Part shown: positions 42,220 to 51,201 of the stretch, piece after piece | Numbering within the stretch: position 1 is the stretch's first letter | Layout: the number at the start of each line of letters is the position of its first letter | Assembly: GCA_965214485.1 (NCBI GenBank) | Contig: CBDCBW010000009.1 | Coordinates: forward strand, 248,001 to 312,000 | Reading direction: 5' to 3' | Source of the DNA: JANQRZ01 sp965214485 | GTDB taxonomy: Bacteria > Bacteroidota > Rhodothermia > Rhodothermales > JANQRZ01 | Length of the DNA: 64,000 bases | Notes under the pieces: generated by a model | What the model was told of the DNA's origin: nothing | The model's input: only the letters and a program-made list of their open reading frames with translations | The model's database searches: none | Program-made: the position numbers and the translations under genes

Positions 42220-43491
42220 ATGACCACGTTCCAATCGCTCGGCCTCTCCACGCCCCTCCTCCGCGGCGTCGTCGCGGCGGGCTACACCACGCCGACGCCG
42301 ATCCAGGCCGCCGCCATCCCCGTCGCCCTCTCGGGGGCCGACCTCACGGGCTGCGCCCAGACCGGCACCGGCAAGACCGCCGCCTTCGTCCTCCCCCTCC
42401 TCGACCGGCTCGCCCAGCGTCCGTCGCAGGCCAAGCGGCGACCCGTCCGCGCGCTCGTCATCGCGCCGACGCGCGAGCTCGCCCTCCAGGTCGAGACGGC
42501 GGTGTGCGCTTACGGCACCCACACCGGCCTCCGCAGCACCGCCGTCTACGGCGGGGTCGGGATGGGCGGGCAGATCAGCGCCTTCCGGCGCGGGATCGAC
42601 GTCGTGAGCGCGACGCCGGGCCGCCTGCTCGACCACCTCGACCGCGGCAACCTGGACCTCTCCCACGTCGAGGTCTTGGTGCTCGACGAGGCGGACCGGA
42701 TGCTCGACATGGGGTTCGTCCACGACATCCGCAAGATCGTCGCCCGGCTCCCGAACGAGCGGCAGACGCTCCTGTTCTCGGCTACGATGCCGCCGGCGAT
42801 CCGCGACCTCGCAGCCAGCATCCAGCACCGCCCGCAGCTCGTCGAGGTCGGCGAGCGGCGCAACCCGGCGGCGTCGGTGGCGCAGTACGTCTACCCCGTG
42901 GCCCAGACCCAGAAGATGGACCTGCTCTTCCACGTCCTCCGCACCGAGCCGGTCGAGACCGTCTTGGTCTTCTCGCGGACCAAGCACCGCGCCGACCGGA
43001 TCGCGAAGAAGCTCGGGCAGCGCGGCATCGCCGCCGCCGCGATCCACTCGAACCGCTCCCAGGGCCAGCGCCAGCGCGCCCTCGCCGACTTCCGGCGCGG
43101 CGACGTCCAGGTGCTCGTCGCGACCGACATCGCCGCGCGCGGAATCGACGTGGACGGCATCTCGCATGTCGTCAACTTCGACACCCCGAGCCAGGCCGAG
43201 GACTACATCCACCGCATCGGGCGCACCGGCCGGGCCGAGGCCACGGGCGACGCGCTGACCTTCGTCGCCGCCGACGAGGAGGCGTACCTCCGCCAGATCG
43301 AGCGCCACACCGGCCAGCACTTCGAGCGCAGCACCTACGCCGACTTTACCTACGAAGCGCGCGAGGCCACCATGCCTTCAGCGAAATCTGGCCGCAAGTC
43401 CTCGCGCGGACGCGGCGGGTCTCGGAACGGAGGCTACGCGAAATCCAAAGGCTCCGGCCGCCCGTCCTCGCGCCAGCGCGGGGGGCGCTAG
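42220..43491 (+). CDS. DEAD-box RNA helicase (RhlE/SrmB-like)
   Basis: This 423-residue ATP-dependent RNA helicase probably works in ribosome assembly or RNA turnover. Motifs in order are: Q motif F..LGLSTPLLRGVVAAGYTTPTPIQ; motif I AQTGTGKT (46-53); PTRELA; TPGRLLDHL; DEAD (156-159); SAT in LLFSATMPP; and the C-terminal RecA domain with VLVFSRTKHRAD, ATDIAARGID and HRIGRTGRAE. A basic, glycine- and serine-rich tail (SGRKSSRGRGGSRNGGYAKSKGSGR) likely binds RNA. The last four bases overlap the convergent oxidoreductase gene through a shared CTAG. The ATG at 42220 is followed immediately by the canonical start of the family. Confidence 0.93.
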   Translation: MTTFQSLGLSTPLLRGVVAAGYTTPTPIQAAAIPVALSGADLTGCAQTGTGKTAAFVLPLLDRLAQRPSQAKRRPVRALVIAPTRELALQVETAVCAYGTHTGLRSTAVYGGVGMGGQISAFRRGIDVVSATPGRLLDHLDRGNLDLSHVEVLVLDEADRMLDMGFVHDIRKIVARLPNERQTLLFSATMPPAIRDLAASIQHRPQLVEVGERRNPAASVAQYVYPVAQTQKMDLLFHVLRTEPVETVLVFSRTKHRADRIAKKLGQRGIAAAAIHSNRSQGQRQRALADFRRGDVQVLVATDIAARGIDVDGISHVVNFDTPSQAEDYIHRIGRTGRAEATGDALTFVAADEEAYLRQIERHTGQHFERSTYADFTYEAREATMPSAKSGRKSSRGRGGSRNGGYAKSKGSGRPSSRQRGGR

Positions 43492-44735
43492 CCGAAGCGG
43501 CCTACGCGGAACGGGGCCGGGTCGAACGGCGGCGGTGTGCCCTCGAGAATGGAGGCGACGAGCTCGCCGGTGGCGGGGGCGAGCGTGATGCCGAGCATCG
43601 CGTGGCCCGTCGCCACCGTCAGGTTGTCGAGCGCTTCCGCCCGGCCGATGAGCGGGAGGCCGTCGGGCGTGCAGGGCCGGAAGCCGGCCCACGCCCCGGC
43701 GGGGTCGGCGTCCACGGTGCCGAGCCGGAGGTAGGCCGGCGCGGCGCGGAGGACCGCGCGGACGCGGCGCTCGTTGACGGCCGGGTCGAGACCGGCGAGC
43801 TCGAGCGTGCCGGCGAGCCGGAGGCGGCCCTCGGAGAGCGGCGTCACGGCGACCTTCGTCTCGGTCAGCAAAATCGGAAGCTGCGGCACCGGGCCGCCGG
43901 GCGAGACGGTCACGCTGTAGCCCTTCGCCGGCTGGACCGGCAGCCGCAGCCCGAGGCCGCGCCCGATCTCTGCCGACCACGACCCCGCCGCGAGGACGAC
44001 CTCGTCGGTGGTGACCTCGCCCCGCGCCGTCCGAATCGTGGCGATGCGCTTGCCCTGCCGCTCGAAGCCCGTCACCTCGGTGTGCGAGAGGAACCGGACG
44101 CCCTCGGCCTCGAGGCGGCGGTGGAGCGCCGCCGTCATCCGCGCCGGGTCCACGAGGGCGTCCTGCCGAAAGAAGAGGCCGCCGATGCCGTCCGCCACCG
44201 CCGGTTCCAGCGCCTGCACGGCCCCGGCGTCGAGCACGTCCACGTCCAGCCCCACCGCCCGCGCCTTCTCGGCGAGGGCGAGGTTAGCCTCCAGCCCGTG
44301 CTCGGTGTGGTGGGCCATCAGCAGCCCCGTCGGGCGGAACCCGATGTCGAGCGATGCTTCGAGAGCGGCATAGTGCGCGACACTCCGCAGCCCTAGCTCG
44401 GCGAAGAGGGGGCCGGCGCGGCGGACGTGCGCGGCGGTGCCCGACCGGGCGAAGCGCCACAGCCAGCGGGCGAGGTCCAGGTCGAGCCGGGGGCGGACAT
44501 AGAACGGGCTCTCGGGGTCGAGCAGCCAGCGCAGCCCCTGCGTCACCACGCCCGGCGCGGCGAGGGGGACGACGTGGCTCGGCGCGACGTACCCTGCGTT
44601 GCCCCACGAGCACGCCCCCCCGATCTCGCCCCGGTCGAGCACGACGACCTCGCGCCCGCGCTGCCGCAGAAAGGAGGCCGCCCACAGCCCGACGGCCCCG
44701 CCGCCGATGATGGCTACGTCTGCGCTGCGCTCCAT
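43488..44735 (-). CDS. FAD-dependent amino-acid oxidoreductase (DadA-like)
   Basis: This 415-residue FAD enzyme of the DAO family probably deaminates D-amino acids or proline-like substrates. The dinucleotide-binding motif is at the N-terminus (VAIIGGGAVGLWAASFLRQRG), followed by IGGACSWGNAGYVAPSHVVPLAAPG, the DadA-type active-site loop. The C-terminus carries AGFRPCTPDGLPLIGRAEALDNLTVATGHAMLGITLAPATGELVASIL. Exact substrate cannot be told. It is convergent with the DEAD-box gene and overlaps it by four bases. Confidence 0.9.
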   Translation of the reverse strand: MERSADVAIIGGGAVGLWAASFLRQRGREVVVLDRGEIGGACSWGNAGYVAPSHVVPLAAPGVVTQGLRWLLDPESPFYVRPRLDLDLARWLWRFARSGTAAHVRRAGPLFAELGLRSVAHYAALEASLDIGFRPTGLLMAHHTEHGLEANLALAEKARAVGLDVDVLDAGAVQALEPAVADGIGGLFFRQDALVDPARMTAALHRRLEAEGVRFLSHTEVTGFERQGKRIATIRTARGEVTTDEVVLAAGSWSAEIGRGLGLRLPVQPAKGYSVTVSPGGPVPQLPILLTETKVAVTPLSEGRLRLAGTLELAGLDPAVNERRVRAVLRAAPAYLRLGTVDADPAGAWAGFRPCTPDGLPLIGRAEALDNLTVATGHAMLGITLAPATGELVASILEGTPPPFDPAPFRVGRFG

Positions 44736-44819
44736 CAGTCAGAGACTGCCGGTGAAAGTCAACGTATCCAATTCATTCCCGACCCTAGTCGGGCTCCAGG
44801 GCCTATTGCAAAAGTGGCC

Positions 44820-44845
44820 GTCATCCTGAGCGCAGCGAAGGATCT
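44820..44845 (+). repeat. Dispersed repeat GTCATCCTGAGCGCAGCGAA...
   Basis: This short word, ending GGATCT, recurs in intergenic DNA of many unrelated bacteria. Read on the minus strand it gives the spurious peptide EILRCAQDD. It lies in the gap 44736-45045, which otherwise holds only a promoter-like box. Confidence 0.7.
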
Positions 44846-45004
44846 CCCGAGGCATGAGGACTCCCTGAGAGGTTGCCACGTCGCTATGGGAGGGCCAAGC
44901 AGGGAAGCGAGGGGGCGAGCGGAAGAAAACGAAGTGTACCAACGTCTGGTGACTCTATGCTCGGCTTTCGCGGAGGATTCCCGACGGGTCGCTCACGCGC
45001 GCCG

Positions 45005-45011
45005 TAGCTTG
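45005..45011 (+). promoter_or_regulatory. Candidate -7 box TAGCTTG for ettA
   Basis: TAGCTTG lies 35 bases upstream of the ettA GTG start and matches the TAnnTTG pattern of the window. Confidence 0.45.
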
Positions 45012-45045
45012 CCTCTCCCTTCTATCTCAACCCGCAGAACCCAAC

Positions 45046-46728
45046 GTGAGCGACCAGAAAATCATCTTCTCCGCCGTCGGCGTGAGCAAGAGCCACCGCC
45101 CCGGCGAGTTCGTCCTCAAGGACATCTACCTCTCGTTCTACTACGGTGCCAAGATCGGCGTGCTCGGCCTCAACGGTGCCGGCAAGTCGACGCTCCTCAA
45201 GATCATCGCCGGCCTCGACCCGAAGTACGACGGGACGATCCAGGCTGCCCCCGCAATCTCGTTCGGTTACCTCGCGCAGGAGCCCGAGCTCGACGACGCG
45301 AAGACCGTCCGCGAGATCGTCGAGGAGGGCGCGGCCGAGGCCGTCGCTCTGGTGAAGGAGTACGAGGCCGTCAGCGCCGGCTTCGCCGAGCCCGACGCCG
45401 ACTTCGACGCCCTCATGGAGAAGCAGGGCAAGCTCCAGGAGAAGATCGACCAGCTCGACGCGTGGGACATCGACTCGAAGCTGGAGATGGCCGCCGGCGC
45501 GCTCCGCTGCCCGCCCGGCGACACGCCGGTCTCGGTGCTCTCCGGCGGCGAGCGCCGCCGCGTCGCGCTCGTCCGCCTGCTCCTGCAGCGGCCCGACGTG
45601 CTGCTCCTCGACGAGCCGACCAACCACCTCGACGCCGAGTCCGTCGCCTGGCTCGAAGGCCACCTCGAGCAGTACGAAGGCACCGTCATCGCCGTGACCC
45701 ACGACCGCTACTTCCTCGACAACGTCGCCGGCTGGATTCTCGAGCTCGACCGCGGCAAGGGCATTCCGTTCGAGGGCAACTACTCGTCGTGGCTCGAGCA
45801 GAAGAGCGCCCGCCTCGCGGTCGAGGAGAAGCAGGCTTCGAAGCGGCAGAAGGCGCTCCAGGAAGAGCTCGAGTGGGTGCGGCAGAACCCGAAGGGCCGC
45901 CGCGCTAAGAGCAAGGCGCGCCTCGCGAACTACGAGCAGATGCTCGCCGAGCAGACCGAGGGCCGCAACGAGGAGCGGCAGATCGCCATCGCCCCCGGCC
46001 CCCGGCTCGGCAACGTCGTGATCGAGGCCGAGCACGTCGCGAAGGGCTACGGCGACCGGCTGCTCTACGAAGACCTCTCGTTCGCGCTCCCGCCCGGCGG
46101 CATCGTCGGCGTGATCGGCCCGAACGGCGTCGGCAAGACGACGCTCTTCCGCATGATCACCGGGCAGGAGACCCCCGACGCCGGGACGTTCACCGTGGGG
46201 CAGACGGTCGAACTCGGCTACGTCGATCAGAGCCGCCCGCTCGACGGCGACAAGACGGTCTTCGAGGAGATCACCGGCGGCGGCGAGTTCGTCCTGCTCG
46301 GCCACCGCGAGGTCAACGCCCGCGCCTACGTCGGGCGGTTCAACTTCGCCGGCCAGGACCAGCAGAAGAAGACCGGCGAGCTCTCCGGCGGCGAGCGCGG
46401 CCGCGTCCACCTCGCCAAGACGCTCAAGGAAGGCGCGAACGTCCTGCTCCTCGACGAGCCGACGAACGACCTCGACGTGAACACGCTCCGCGCGCTCGAA
46501 GAGGCCCTCCTCGACTTCGCCGGCTGCGCGGTCGTGATCTCGCACGACCGGTGGTTCCTCGACCGCGTGGCGACCCACATCCTGGCCTTCGAGCCCGACG
46601 CCGAGGGCGAGATCACCGTCCGCTGGCACGAGGGCAACTACGCCAGCTACGAGGAGGACCGCCGCGCGCGCCTCGGGACCGCCGCCGACATCCCGAAGCG
46701 GATCAAGTACCGCCAGCTTACACGGTAG
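45046..46728 (+). CDS. ettA: ABC-F ATPase EttA (energy-dependent translational throttle)
   Basis: This 560-residue cytosolic ABC-F protein gates the ribosome E site in response to ATP level. It has two ABC modules: the first with GLNGAGKST, LSGGERRR and LLLDEPTNHLD, the second with GPNGVGKTT, LSGGERGR and LLLDEPTNDLD. A linker helix region between them contains WVRQNPKGRRAKSKARLANYEQM. The arm and C-terminal LGTAADIPKRIKYRQL are typical of EttA. The start is GTG at 45046, after a TAGCTTG box. Part of its 3' end is repeated at 49287-49362, downstream of the next gene. Confidence 0.95.
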   Translation: MSDQKIIFSAVGVSKSHRPGEFVLKDIYLSFYYGAKIGVLGLNGAGKSTLLKIIAGLDPKYDGTIQAAPAISFGYLAQEPELDDAKTVREIVEEGAAEAVALVKEYEAVSAGFAEPDADFDALMEKQGKLQEKIDQLDAWDIDSKLEMAAGALRCPPGDTPVSVLSGGERRRVALVRLLLQRPDVLLLDEPTNHLDAESVAWLEGHLEQYEGTVIAVTHDRYFLDNVAGWILELDRGKGIPFEGNYSSWLEQKSARLAVEEKQASKRQKALQEELEWVRQNPKGRRAKSKARLANYEQMLAEQTEGRNEERQIAIAPGPRLGNVVIEAEHVAKGYGDRLLYEDLSFALPPGGIVGVIGPNGVGKTTLFRMITGQETPDAGTFTVGQTVELGYVDQSRPLDGDKTVFEEITGGGEFVLLGHREVNARAYVGRFNFAGQDQQKKTGELSGGERGRVHLAKTLKEGANVLLLDEPTNDLDVNTLRALEEALLDFAGCAVVISHDRWFLDRVATHILAFEPDAEGEITVRWHEGNYASYEEDRRARLGTAADIPKRIKYRQLTR

Positions 46729-46740
46729 CTCACGCGCTAG
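46654..46740 (+). repeat. Direct repeat A: 3' end of ettA
   Basis: This stretch encodes EDRRARLGTAADIPK and runs past the ettA stop to CTCACGCGCTAGG. A similar stretch reappears at 49287-49362, so the intervening secreted-protein gene is flanked by a direct repeat. Confidence 0.7.
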
Positions 46741-46812
46741 GCACGCAGGGCGCTACAAGCTTCCGCGTTAGAGGATACACTTTCGTGAGACTCGGGGGGG
46801 CAGCCGAGACCT

Positions 46813-46819
46813 TACATTG
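46813..46819 (+). promoter_or_regulatory. Candidate -7 box TACATTG
   Basis: TACATTG with a TTTCG 22 bases upstream fits the window's TAnnTTG pattern and lies 70 bases before the next gene's start. Confidence 0.35.
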
Positions 46820-46888
46820 GAGGTTCAAGTCTCTCCCTTGTGTCTCGTTCATGAAGACATTCTTTTTACCATGACTCAGGTCTTAGCC

Positions 46889-49276
46889 ATGCGCCATTGC
46901 TTCCGCCTCCACGTCTCTCTCCTGTCGGTGCTGCTGCTTGCGGTGGCGGCACCCTCGATGGCCCAGGCCCCGCCCAATGACGAATACGGGAGCGCGACCG
47001 AGATTGCAGCACCCGGCACCTACACCGGGACCAACGTCGGCGCGACGCGGGGGCACGACGAGTTCGGGTCGCCGTGCGCGCCCGGCGGCCCCGCCGGTGA
47101 CGGCCACCACTCGGTGTGGTGGGTCTACCGCCCTGCCGAGGACGGCCGGCTCACGCTCGACCTCTCGGGGTCCGGCTTCGACACCATCGCCTCAATCCAG
47201 AATACAGCCTATGGGCCTGGGGCCGAGGATGCCTGCGACGATGATAGCGGCGACGGGGACCGCTCGCGGATCGAAGGCTTCCCGGTTCGTCAGGGCGCGC
47301 CCTACCGCATCCGCGTTTCCGGCCCGGCCGGCGAGATGGGAGATATCGTGATGGAGGTGCAGCTCGACCCGCCCGCGCTGCCGGCGAACGACGACCGCGC
47401 CGACGCCGCAACCCTTTCCGCAGAGGGCCTCTATTTCGAGACGTTCCTGGAAGCCACCTCGGAGCCGGGGGAGCCAGGGGCCTCCTGCACCGACCTGCCG
47501 ATCTTCCCCGACATCGGGCGTTCGCTCTGGTGGGTCTACACGGCCCCTGCCGATACGACAGTGACGGTGGACTTCCCCGGCAGCGCCTTTTTGCACCCTC
47601 TTCTCTCGCTCCACGACGAGGACGGTACCGAACTGGTCTGCGACGATCAGCGGATCGAGCGGTACCCGGTCGCGGCTGGGCAGACCATCTATGTCCGGGT
47701 GTCGAGCGAGGACGCTGGGCCGGAAAACGACCTGATGACGTTCGGATTCTGGACCGGTGACGGTGGCCGCCCCGCTAACGACGACCGCGCCAACGCCGCC
47801 CCGATCATGCGAGAGTACAGCTACGGCGGGACGAACGTCGGGGCTACGCCGGAGCCGGGCGAGCCGGGGGCGTCCTGCACGCCGGGCGGGCCGGAGAACG
47901 ACACCGGGCAGTCGATCTGGTGGCGCTACGAGCCGGCCAACGACGAGATCATCTCGGTGGACATGGGCAACTCGTCGCTCGACGGCGTGGTCTCGATCCA
48001 CGACAGCACGGGGGCCGAGATCGCTTGCGATCCGGGGCTGCCGACCCCCGACGATCCAGACGATGACCCGTTCATCGAAGCGGCCTCCGTCGAGGGCGGC
48101 GAAGTCTACTTCGTCCGCATCTCGGGCTATCTGGACGGCTCCGCCGACCCCGACCCTACGGATAACTCCCTTTACTTCAGCTTTAGCACCACGCCCGCCC
48201 TCGTGAACGACGACGTGGCCGACGCCACCGCCATCCCCGAGCCGGGTAGCTACTTCGGCACGACCGTCACGGCCACGGCCGAGGCAGATGAGGAGGCGGC
48301 CTCCTGCGTCGGGCACCGGGACATGATGACCTCCGTGTGGTGGACCTACACGGCTCCCAGCGACGGCACGCTCTTCGTCGACATCTTCGGGTCGGAGCAC
48401 CCTCTGGTTCTCACCCTCCACGACTCGGACCTCACCGAGCTAGTCTGCAAAAGGGCCGACATAGACCTGTTCCCCGTTACGGCAGGGCAGGAGGTGCTCA
48501 TCCGCATGAGCGGGTACCGAAACTCGACCAACCCGCAGAGTGGCGACGTCGTCCTCACGCTCGACCTCGGCGCCCCGGCGCAGATGTCGACCGTCGCCAC
48601 CGGTACCACGGCGGACACGCCTTTCTGGGACCGCCCTAACATCAACGGCCAAGTCGGCTTTTGCAACCCGAACTCTCCGACTATAGCGCACCACGACCCG
48701 GTGTCGCTGACGGTCCCGGTGACGGGACTGTACTCGTTCTCGGGGACGTTCGAGGACTACTGGGGGTGCCTCGTGCTCTACGAGGAATCGATAAACCTGG
48801 ACGACACCTGCGAGAACCTCGTCGTCGGGAGCTGCTTCCCGGTTGAGGGGGCTGAGATCGAGGCGCTCACGCTGTCGGCGGGGGTGTCCTACGTGCTCGT
48901 TGCGACGGCGGCTTACTACAGCGATGGGAGCGGCCCCTACGAGATCGAGTCGCTGGGCCCCGCTCCGGTCAACTTCAATCCTACGGTGGCGAGCGAGACG
49001 GGAGCCGCGCCGGGCGAGGCCGCGCTCTCAGCCGTCCACCCCAACCCGGTGCGTGGGCGGGCCGCCTTCACGCTCTCGCTCGCTCGGCCGGAGCGCGTCA
49101 CGGTCGCCGTCTTCGACGTGCTCGGCCGCCGGGTGGCGGTGCTCCACGAGGGGCCGCTCGCGGCGGGGGCGCACGCGCTGACGCTCGACGGGTCGGCGCT
49201 GCCGGCGGGGGTGTACCTCGTGCGCGCTGCGGGTGAGACGTTCGGGCTGGTGCAGCGGGCCACCCTTGTCCGCTGA
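46889..49276 (+). CDS. Secreted protein with four tandem beta-sandwich repeats and T9SS sorting domain
   Basis: This is a protein of about 795 residues. The signal peptide is MRHCFRLHVSLLSVLLLAVA; in-frame ATG at 46871 or GTG/TTG-type starts further up are possible. Four repeats of about 115-125 residues begin APPNDEYGSATEI, PANDDRADAATL, PANDDRANAAPI and VNDDVADATAI, each with a WWVY/WWTY core and a TLHDSDLTELVC-like strand, typical of pre-peptidase C-terminal-like sandwich domains. A fifth domain and the sorting domain follow (VHPNPVRGRAAFTL, VFDVLGRRVAVL, LPAGVYLVRA). A cell-surface binding role is inferred. The gene is flanked by a duplicated ettA 3' end. Confidence 0.8.
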   Translation: MRHCFRLHVSLLSVLLLAVAAPSMAQAPPNDEYGSATEIAAPGTYTGTNVGATRGHDEFGSPCAPGGPAGDGHHSVWWVYRPAEDGRLTLDLSGSGFDTIASIQNTAYGPGAEDACDDDSGDGDRSRIEGFPVRQGAPYRIRVSGPAGEMGDIVMEVQLDPPALPANDDRADAATLSAEGLYFETFLEATSEPGEPGASCTDLPIFPDIGRSLWWVYTAPADTTVTVDFPGSAFLHPLLSLHDEDGTELVCDDQRIERYPVAAGQTIYVRVSSEDAGPENDLMTFGFWTGDGGRPANDDRANAAPIMREYSYGGTNVGATPEPGEPGASCTPGGPENDTGQSIWWRYEPANDEIISVDMGNSSLDGVVSIHDSTGAEIACDPGLPTPDDPDDDPFIEAASVEGGEVYFVRISGYLDGSADPDPTDNSLYFSFSTTPALVNDDVADATAIPEPGSYFGTTVTATAEADEEAASCVGHRDMMTSVWWTYTAPSDGTLFVDIFGSEHPLVLTLHDSDLTELVCKRADIDLFPVTAGQEVLIRMSGYRNSTNPQSGDVVLTLDLGAPAQMSTVATGTTADTPFWDRPNINGQVGFCNPNSPTIAHHDPVSLTVPVTGLYSFSGTFEDYWGCLVLYEESINLDDTCENLVVGSCFPVEGAEIEALTLSAGVSYVLVATAAYYSDGSGPYEIESLGPAPVNFNPTVASETGAAPGEAALSAVHPNPVRGRAAFTLSLARPERVTVAVFDVLGRRVAVLHEGPLAAGAHALTLDGSALPAGVYLVRAAGETFGLVQRATLVR

Positions 49277-49286
49277 GCGAGCGACC

Positions 49287-49362
49287 GAGCAGGACCGCCG
49301 CGCCCGCCTCGGGACGGCCGCAGACCTCCCGAACCAGGCGCGGCGGTCCTGCTCACGCGCTA
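49287..49362. repeat. Direct repeat B (ettA-like remnant) forming an 18-bp inverted repeat
   Basis: The left half encodes EQDRRARLGTAADLPN, close to the ettA C-terminus, and the end is CTCACGCGCTAGG as after ettA. Arms GAGCAGGACCGCCGCGCC (49287-49304) and its exact complement (49337-49354) make a strong hairpin that may serve as terminator. Confidence 0.75.
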
Positions 49363-49402
49363 GGGCTGCGCCGCCATTCCTATCTGCGTGATCCGCCGCC
49401 CG

Positions 49403-51118
49403 ATGGCCGACGAACCTGACGAGCTCCGCGCCCGCATCGCCGCGCTCGAGGCCCGGGTGGACGCGCTGGGGCGGGAGGTCGAGCGCCTCGGTGCCGCGCC
49501 GGCGGACGCGCCCCGGCCCCCCACGCCGCGCCCGAAACGCAGGACGCCCCGGCCCCGGCCGGACCGCGCGAAGGTGCTGTTCCGGAGCGAGGACTGGCTG
49601 AACCGGATCGGGATCGGGCTGCTCCTGTTCGGACTCGCGTTCTTGTTCAAGTACGGCGTGGACCAGGGCTGGGTCGGCCCGGCGGGTCGGCTCGGGTTTG
49701 GGGCGGCGGTGGGGGCAGTGCTGCTCGGCGTCGGGCTGCGGCTGCACGGGCGGCGGCGGCGCTACGGGCAGGTGCTCATGGGCGGCGGGATCGCGGTGTG
49801 GTACGCGACCGTCTTCGCTGCCTTTCAGCTCTACGGCCTGCTCAGCTACGGCGTCGCCTTCGGGCTGATGGTGGCCGTGACGGGGCTCGCCTTCGCGCTC
49901 TCGGTGCGGCAGCGCGACGCGGTGCTTGCGGTCGTCGCCACGCAGGGCGGGCTAGGCACGCCGTTCCTGCTCTACACGGTGAGCGGGAGCGTGCCCGCGC
50001 TCGTCGCCTACACGGGCCTGATCCTCGGGTGCGCCCTCGGGCTCTACTTCCTCTACGGCTGGCGCACGCTCCTGGCGACCGCCGTGCTCGGCGGCTGGCT
50101 CGTGCTCGCCACGCTCGCGTTCGACGTGGGACGGGCCGATCCGGCGGGGGACCGGACGGCGCTCGTGCTGGGGGTCGTGTGGGCGGCGGTGCTCTTCGGC
50201 GGCGTGCCGGTGGTGCGGGCCGTCCGCCACCGCCGCGACCCGGTGCGGTGGCCGCGCCCGCCGCTGGAGTGGTTCCGAGGCGTCGCCGCGTTCGAGGAGC
50301 CGGCGCGGGCGCTGGCCGTGGCGGTGCCGCTCGTGAGCTGGGCCCTCACGGCCGAGGTGATCGGCGCGGGCGAGGCGGCGCGCGGGGCTGGGTGGCTGGC
50401 CCTCGCCGGCGGGTACCTCGGGGTCTACGGGTGGCTGCGGCGGCGCGGGCTGCCCGGCCTGGCCTCGGCGCACGGGGTGGCGGCGGTGCTCGTCGCCGTC
50501 GTCGCCGGGGGCTACCTGCTCGGCGGCGCATCGCTGCAGACCGCGGCCCTCGCCGGCGTGGCGACGCTGGCGCACGTCGGGGCGCACCGCTTCGGGGACC
50601 GGGGGCTGCGCGGCGTAGCCCACCTCCTCATGCTGGCGGTAGCAGCGGCGCTCGTCGGGCGGCTCAGCGTCCCGGCGGTCCCCCCGCCGCTCGTCCACCC
50701 CGACGCCCTCCTCGACCTCGCCGCGATGGTCCTCGGTGCGGCCTCGGCGGGGACGCTCGCCGGGCGCGGGCGGGCGGGCTATTGGCTCGCGGCCTACGGC
50801 CTCGGGCTGGGCTGGCTGTGGCGCGGGTTCGAGGGGCTCCCGAACGGGCAGGCCTACGTCAGCGTCGCGTGGGGCGTCTGCGCGCTCGCCCTCCTCGCCG
50901 TCGGCGCGCGGCGCGACGCCGAGGGTCCGCGCTGGGCCGGCCTCGCGACCCTCCTGCTCGTCGTCGCCAAGCTGTTCGTGACCGACCTCGCCGAGCTCGA
51001 GGCCGTCTGGCGTATCCTCCTCTTCATCGGTTTCGGGGTCCTCCTGCTCGTCGTGAGCTACCTCTTCCCGAGCGTGTGGCGCTCGGCAGACGGGCACGCG
51101 GACCGGCCCGAGGCGTGA
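49403..51118 (+). CDS. DUF2339 polytopic membrane protein
   Basis: This is a protein of 571 residues from the ATG at 49403 (576 from a GTG at 49388). An N-terminal coiled coil (ELRARIAALEARVDALGREVERLG) and a proline/arginine-rich linker are followed by about sixteen membrane helices. The segment SEDWLNRIGIGLLLFGLAFLFKYGVDQGWVGP is the DUF2339 signature, as is LLLVVAKLFVTDLAELEAVWRILLFIGFGVLLLVVSYLF near the end. The function of the family is unknown. No operon partner is obvious. Confidence 0.88.
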   Translation: MADEPDELRARIAALEARVDALGREVERLGAAPADAPRPPTPRPKRRTPRPRPDRAKVLFRSEDWLNRIGIGLLLFGLAFLFKYGVDQGWVGPAGRLGFGAAVGAVLLGVGLRLHGRRRRYGQVLMGGGIAVWYATVFAAFQLYGLLSYGVAFGLMVAVTGLAFALSVRQRDAVLAVVATQGGLGTPFLLYTVSGSVPALVAYTGLILGCALGLYFLYGWRTLLATAVLGGWLVLATLAFDVGRADPAGDRTALVLGVVWAAVLFGGVPVVRAVRHRRDPVRWPRPPLEWFRGVAAFEEPARALAVAVPLVSWALTAEVIGAGEAARGAGWLALAGGYLGVYGWLRRRGLPGLASAHGVAAVLVAVVAGGYLLGGASLQTAALAGVATLAHVGAHRFGDRGLRGVAHLLMLAVAAALVGRLSVPAVPPPLVHPDALLDLAAMVLGAASAGTLAGRGRAGYWLAAYGLGLGWLWRGFEGLPNGQAYVSVAWGVCALALLAVGARRDAEGPRWAGLATLLLVVAKLFVTDLAELEAVWRILLFIGFGVLLLVVSYLFPSVWRSADGHADRPEA

Positions 51119-51122
51119 GCGT

Positions 51123-51162
51123 CGGTGCGCGGTCCGTCTTTTCGGTGCGCGGTCCGTCTTTC
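51123..51162. repeat. 20-bp tandem duplication before the DUF1440 gene
   Basis: CGGTGCGCGGTCCGTCTTTT occurs twice in tandem with one difference at the end of the second copy (and a one-base offset at the start of the first). It sits between two genes on the same strand. Confidence 0.75.
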
Positions 51163-51201
51163 GAGCCCCTCTCGTTCCGTTCTCGTTTAATCCCTTCTCT
51201 C

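Noticed and set aside
44739..44942. Minus-strand 67-codon frame containing EILRCAQDD
   Set aside because: This peptide is the well-known false translation of the dispersed GTCATCCTGAGC repeat; no family or context supports a gene.
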